From Paludibacter sp. (GTDB lineage Bacteria; Bacteroidota; Bacteroidia; Bacteroidales; Paludibacteraceae): a stretch of DNA of 11,608 nt. The translations under genes and the position numbers were made by a program. Numbering within the stretch: the first letter of the stretch is position 1; every line of letters begins with the position of its first letter. The DNA is taken from positions 1 to 11,608 of the forward strand of contig JAQTOL010000060.1 in assembly GCA_028748945.1 (NCBI GenBank), given 5' to 3'. The notes beneath the pieces are model-generated. The model worked only from the letters and a program-made list of their open reading frames with translations. It searched no databases and had not been told where the DNA came from. Shown in pieces: positions 8,736 to 11,608 of this stretch.

Positions 8736-9668
8736 ATGAAAAAAATTAATTTTCTCAGCGGAATCGCTGTAGTTGCCTTATTTATGGGCGTATCATTTAC
8801 TTCTTGTAAAACAGCTGAACCGGATCCTTATGCAGGAAAGACAGATCCAAGTACTATTGCAACAGCAAATTTAGTAGCTTATTTTCCGTTTGATACTGAT
8901 GGAGTAGATAAAATTGGTAATTTAACACCTAGCAATACTGCTACTACAACTGTTACATTTACAGAAGGTCGTCGCGGTAAAGGTTTTCAAGGTAATTCTG
9001 ATGGATTAAAGTCTGGATTACTTTATAATTTGCCAGCAAATAGTAAACTCAAAAACCTTAAAGCATTTAGTTTCTCTATGTGGACAAAAATGATCCCAAA
9101 TACAACAGAAACAACAGATGCACCCGAACAAATGCTATTTCAAATTGATGGAACAGGTGATTGGGTTTGGGGTAACCTCTTCTTTTTACAACATAGAAAC
9201 TGGCCTGCATCCACTACTGAAAAAGATAGAGATTTTGCGGAAATGGATTGTTATTTCTGGAAAGATGATGCTACTGCAAATAAAGGACAACGTGGAAGTG
9301 GATGGTTTCTAAATGCAACACTGCCACAATGGAGACATATTATTTGTACTTATGACAACACAACTTCCGAATATCATGCCTATGTAAATGGTACTCTTGT
9401 AACAGCTTTTGATGGTACTGAATATACAGGGGTTAAAAGATGGCAAGATGCAGAAAAAACTATTCCGCTGGGTGACTTGAAATTTGTAAATGCAGAAAAT
9501 TTGGCTATTGGAGCATGGGCTGAACGTCTTAAAGGTACTGCTTTGCAAACTGACGATTGGGCTTCTCCTTTCAAAGGTCAATTGGACGAGTTCCGTATCT
9601 ATGACAAAGCATTAACTGCTACAGAAGCGAAAGCTCTGTATGATGCAGAAATAACTGTAATAAACTAA
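8736..9668 (+). CDS. LamG-fold lipoprotein, candidate surface glycan-binding protein
   Basis: This 310-residue lipoprotein sits just after susD, where PULs usually encode surface glycan-binding proteins (SusE/SusF position). The signal peptide ends in the lipobox FTSC (Cys24), followed by a short linker (KTAEPDPYAGKTD). Almost all the rest is one concanavalin A-like LamG/jellyroll domain (about 45-305). It has the typical opening VAYFPFDTDG (48-57), the FSFSMWTKM strand (111-119), WRHIICTYD (199-207), YVNGTLV (216-222), LAIGAW (256-261) and the closing GQLDEFRIYDKALTATEAKALY (281-302, core FRIYDKAL). No glycosidase active-site motif is evident. The exposed-looking Trp residues 143, 145, 156, 175 and 190 could stack on sugar rings (inference). 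Its codon choice differs from its neighbours: Ala, Gly and Arg codons lean to GCA/GCT, GGT and CGT, with few GCC or CCG codons. This suggests high expression or a separate origin. The fold is solid; the binding role is inferred from position. Confidence 0.85.
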   Translation: MKKINFLSGIAVVALFMGVSFTSCKTAEPDPYAGKTDPSTIATANLVAYFPFDTDGVDKIGNLTPSNTATTTVTFTEGRRGKGFQGNSDGLKSGLLYNLPANSKLKNLKAFSFSMWTKMIPNTTETTDAPEQMLFQIDGTGDWVWGNLFFLQHRNWPASTTEKDRDFAEMDCYFWKDDATANKGQRGSGWFLNATLPQWRHIICTYDNTTSEYHAYVNGTLVTAFDGTEYTGVKRWQDAEKTIPLGDLKFVNAENLAIGAWAERLKGTALQTDDWASPFKGQLDEFRIYDKALTATEAKALYDAEITVIN

Positions 9669-9687
9669 AAAGTTTAATATTCAATTG

Positions 9688-9722
9688 CAGGGAGGATGTT
9701 CGTTCATTCTCCCTGTATTTTT
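9688..9722 (+). terminator. intrinsic terminator inside the PUL
   Basis: CAGGGAGGATG (9688-9698) and CATTCTCCCTG (9705-9715) form an 11-bp stem with one G-U pair and a 6-base TTCGTT loop. Two more outward pairs are possible. The stem is followed by TATTTTTCT, with a T run at 9718-9722. It starts 19 bases after the LamG stop and ends 19 bases before the next start codon. It should end or reduce transcription after the LamG gene, so the downstream GH144 gene would be expressed by readthrough or from its own weak promoter. No convincing TAnnTTTG element is visible between it and position 9742. Confidence 0.75.
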
Positions 9723-9741
9723 CTACTAAATAATTTCTGTG

Positions 9742-11385
9742 ATGAAAATTCAATCGATCTTTTACATCCCAATTTTAGTATTGTTTTGTTCATGTAAAGT
9801 CGTTCCTGAACCTCAATTGACAAATGCTTACGTAGAGACAGTAACTATTAATAGTTTACAGGTTTCCAACAGTGGAAGTGCGTTTGAAGTTCCGGTAGAT
9901 TCGGTAGTGATTAGTATCACATTTTCAACAGAAATTAATCGAAGTAAAATTGATCCGAACAAAATATATATTGATAATGGGATTGATACAAGCTTTATTC
10001 TCCTCCCCGAAAACAATCCAAAAACACTTACTTTTAAAGTTCGGAAACGATTAAACTATTATACATCCTATAAAGTATTTCTTCTTGATGGCGAAAATCT
10101 AGGTGTGAAACTTATTGATCCATACGAGTATTCATTTGTTACTGTATTAGATCCAACTCCCAAATTTCCCGTTATTTCCGACGATAGTTTGTTGACTCTG
10201 GTTCAGAAAAAGACTTTTGATTATTTCTGGAATTACGCCCATCCAACATCAGGCCTTGCCCGCGAAAGATATAATTCAGGCGATATTGTTACATTAGGAG
10301 GTACGGGCTTTGGTATTATGGGAATTCCGGTGGCTATCGAACGGGGATTTATTACCCGTGCCGAAGGGCTCGACCGCATGAATAAAATTGTCAACTTCCT
10401 GAGCCTTCCCACTACCGATAAATTTCACGGGGCATTCCCGCACTGGATGAACGGCACCACCGGTAAAGTAATCCCGTTTGGCACAAAAGACAATGGAGCC
10501 GATTTGGTGGAAACTGCATTTTTTATGCAGGGTTTACTTACCGTGCAATCCTATTTTAAAAATGGAAATACGGACGAAAAAGCCCTTTGTGCTAATATTG
10601 AAACCCTGTGGGAAAACGTGGAATGGAACTGGTTTCAGCAAAACGGACAACAAAAACTCTACTGGCATTGGTCGCCAACCTACGGCTGGGATATGAATAT
10701 GCCCGTTACCGGTTGGAACGAAGGGTTGATTATTTATGTTTTGGCAGCCTCATCGCCAACTCACCCCATAACCAAATCGGTTTACGATGAAGGTTGGGCA
10801 CGCAACGGTGCGATGAAAAACGGCAAAACTTTTTATGGCATTACGCTCCCGCTTGGCGAAGACAAAGGCGGACCCATGTTCTTTGCTCATTACTCTTTTC
10901 TGGGCTTAAACCCTACTCATCTATCGGATGCATATGCCAACTATTGGCAACAAAATACGGCACATGCACAAATCAATTATCAGTATTGTGTTGCCAATCC
11001 TCGGGGAAACTATGGTTACGGACCCAATTGCTGGGGATTGACAGCCAGCGATATTCCTAACAGCTATACCGCTTCATCGCCAACTAACGATGTAGGGGTC
11101 ATTGCTCCGACGGCTGCACTATCCTCTTTTCCTTATACACCTGTGGAAAGCATGCGTGCTTTGCATTTCTTTTATTATACGCTTGGCGACAAAATCTGGG
11201 GTAATTATGGTTTTAAAGATGCATTCTGCCTGAACAAACACTGGTTTGCCGATTCGTATCTGGCCATTGACCAGGGCCCAATAGTGGTTATGATTGAAAA
11301 TTACCGGACCGGATTGTTATGGAATTTGTTTATGCAAAATACTGACGTACAATCCGGATTGACAAAGCTGGGATTTACATATTAA
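9742..11385 (+). CDS. second GH144-family beta-1,2-glucanase, lipoprotein
   Basis: This is a second GH144 enzyme, 547 residues from the ATG at 9742. An overlapping GTG one codon earlier (9739) is possible but unlikely, because the ATG gives a normal MKIQS signal peptide. The signal peptide ends at LVLFCSC; Cys18 is the likely lipidated residue, although Phe at -3 is not ideal. Residues about 35-135 look like a Big_5-type bacterial Ig-like domain (VVISITFSTEINRSKI, TLTFKVRKRL, YEYSFVT), unlike the fibronectin-like domain of the other copy. The GH144 domain (about 145-547) carries LARERY (172-177), LGGTGFGIM (185-193), DNGADLVET (250-258), VEWNW (293-297), YWHW (307-310), GWNEG (324-328), YGPNCWG (426-432) and the canonical HWFADSYLAIDQGP (500-513). 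Candidate acidic residues are Asp254, Glu257, Glu327, Asp510 and Glu519. In the C-terminal block (506-545), 30 of 40 residues match the first copy. The lipid anchor suggests it acts at the outer membrane, perhaps making the first cuts in long glucan. It is the last gene of the locus in view. Confidence 0.9.
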   Translation: MKIQSIFYIPILVLFCSCKVVPEPQLTNAYVETVTINSLQVSNSGSAFEVPVDSVVISITFSTEINRSKIDPNKIYIDNGIDTSFILLPENNPKTLTFKVRKRLNYYTSYKVFLLDGENLGVKLIDPYEYSFVTVLDPTPKFPVISDDSLLTLVQKKTFDYFWNYAHPTSGLARERYNSGDIVTLGGTGFGIMGIPVAIERGFITRAEGLDRMNKIVNFLSLPTTDKFHGAFPHWMNGTTGKVIPFGTKDNGADLVETAFFMQGLLTVQSYFKNGNTDEKALCANIETLWENVEWNWFQQNGQQKLYWHWSPTYGWDMNMPVTGWNEGLIIYVLAASSPTHPITKSVYDEGWARNGAMKNGKTFYGITLPLGEDKGGPMFFAHYSFLGLNPTHLSDAYANYWQQNTAHAQINYQYCVANPRGNYGYGPNCWGLTASDIPNSYTASSPTNDVGVIAPTAALSSFPYTPVESMRALHFFYYTLGDKIWGNYGFKDAFCLNKHWFADSYLAIDQGPIVVMIENYRTGLLWNLFMQNTDVQSGLTKLGFTY

Positions 11386-11400
11386 GACAACAAACAGGAA

Positions 11401-11608
11401 AAAGCAATCAACATCCCGAAGATGTTTATCAACATCAGGAAAAAAGCAATCAACATCTTGGAGATGTCGATAAGAATATTCAAGATGTCGATAAGAATAT
11501 TCAAGATGTCGATAAGAATATTCAAGATGTCGATAAGAATATTCAAGATGTTGATAAGAATATTCGGAAAAGCGATAAGAATATTCAAGATGTCGATAAG
11601 AATTTTCG
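11401..11608. repeat. 21-bp tandem repeat array
   Basis: About ten head-to-tail 21-bp units start 15 bases after the GH144 stop codon and run off the window end. The consensus is ATGTCGATAAGAATATTCAA plus G. Units at 11464, 11485, 11506 and 11527 are identical; 11548, 11569 and 11590 are variants. The first three (11401, 11422, 11443) are diverged but keep the period. Six of the seven later units contain the 8-bp palindrome GAATATTC, spaced 21 bp or two helical turns apart; the last, partial unit has lost it (GAATTTTC). The repeat length is a multiple of three, so several frames stay open. In the + frame that follows the GH144 stop, the units read [M/K]xI[R/N]Ixx. The - strand frame reads NILIDIL-like heptads. 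There is no spacer structure as in CRISPR, and no terminator hairpin with a T tract is visible. Function is unknown; a minisatellite, a protein-binding array or a low-complexity coding region are all possible. Confidence 0.9.

Noticed and set aside
9739..9741. GTG as the start codon of the second GH144 gene
   Set aside because: An ATG follows immediately at 9742 in the same frame and gives a standard signal peptide; the GTG adds only one residue.
11382..11588. Minus-strand reading frame of 68 residues made of NILIDIL-like heptads
   Set aside because: It is composed entirely of the 21-bp repeat and its diverged units, and ends against the GH144 gene. Several frames of the array are open for the same reason, so it is not called as a gene; it is discussed under the array findings.
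11401..11608. The repeat array as a CRISPR array
   Set aside because: Units are 21 bp and directly adjacent, with no unique spacers between repeats and no cas gene in the window.

Overview
The window looks like part of a Bacteroidota (probably Bacteroidales) chromosome. It holds a SusC/SusD pair, lipoproteins with Bacteroidota-type lipoboxes, AT-rich leaders without clear Shine-Dalgarno sequences, and a moderate-to-low GC content. The genus cannot be told from what is here. All six convincing genes lie on the + strand with gaps of 12 to 81 bases. Together they form a polysaccharide utilization locus (PUL) whose best-supported substrate is beta-1,2-glucan or its oligosaccharides (sophoro-oligosaccharides).

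Layout: positions 1-105 are the 3' flank of an unseen upstream gene, ending in a strong intrinsic terminator. Positions 106-209 are the presumed leader of the PUL. Then come a GH3 beta-glucosidase lipoprotein (210-2432), a GH144-family beta-1,2-glucanase with a Sec signal peptide (2514-4118), a SusC-type TonB-dependent transporter (4172-7171), its SusD-type lipoprotein partner (7184-8665), and a LamG-fold lipoprotein in the usual place of a surface glycan-binding protein (8736-9668). A clear terminator hairpin (9688-9722) follows. Next is a second GH144-family enzyme, this one a probable lipoprotein (9742-11385). The last about 210 bases are a 21-bp tandem repeat array that runs off the window end.

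Working model (inference): the lipoprotein GH144 and the LamG protein act at the cell surface, where they bind and shorten beta-1,2-glucan. The SusC/SusD pair imports the oligosaccharides. The soluble GH144 trims them in the periplasm, and the GH3 enzyme splits sophorose-type products to glucose. No regulator (hybrid two-component sensor, SusR-like protein or sigma/anti-sigma pair) lies in the window. The SusC has no extended N-terminal signalling domain, so control probably comes from a regulator outside the window.

The least ordinary features are the two GH144 paralogs with different N-terminal domains and different predicted locations, the terminator inside the locus, the unusual codon choice of the LamG gene, and the 21-bp array with a palindrome in most units.
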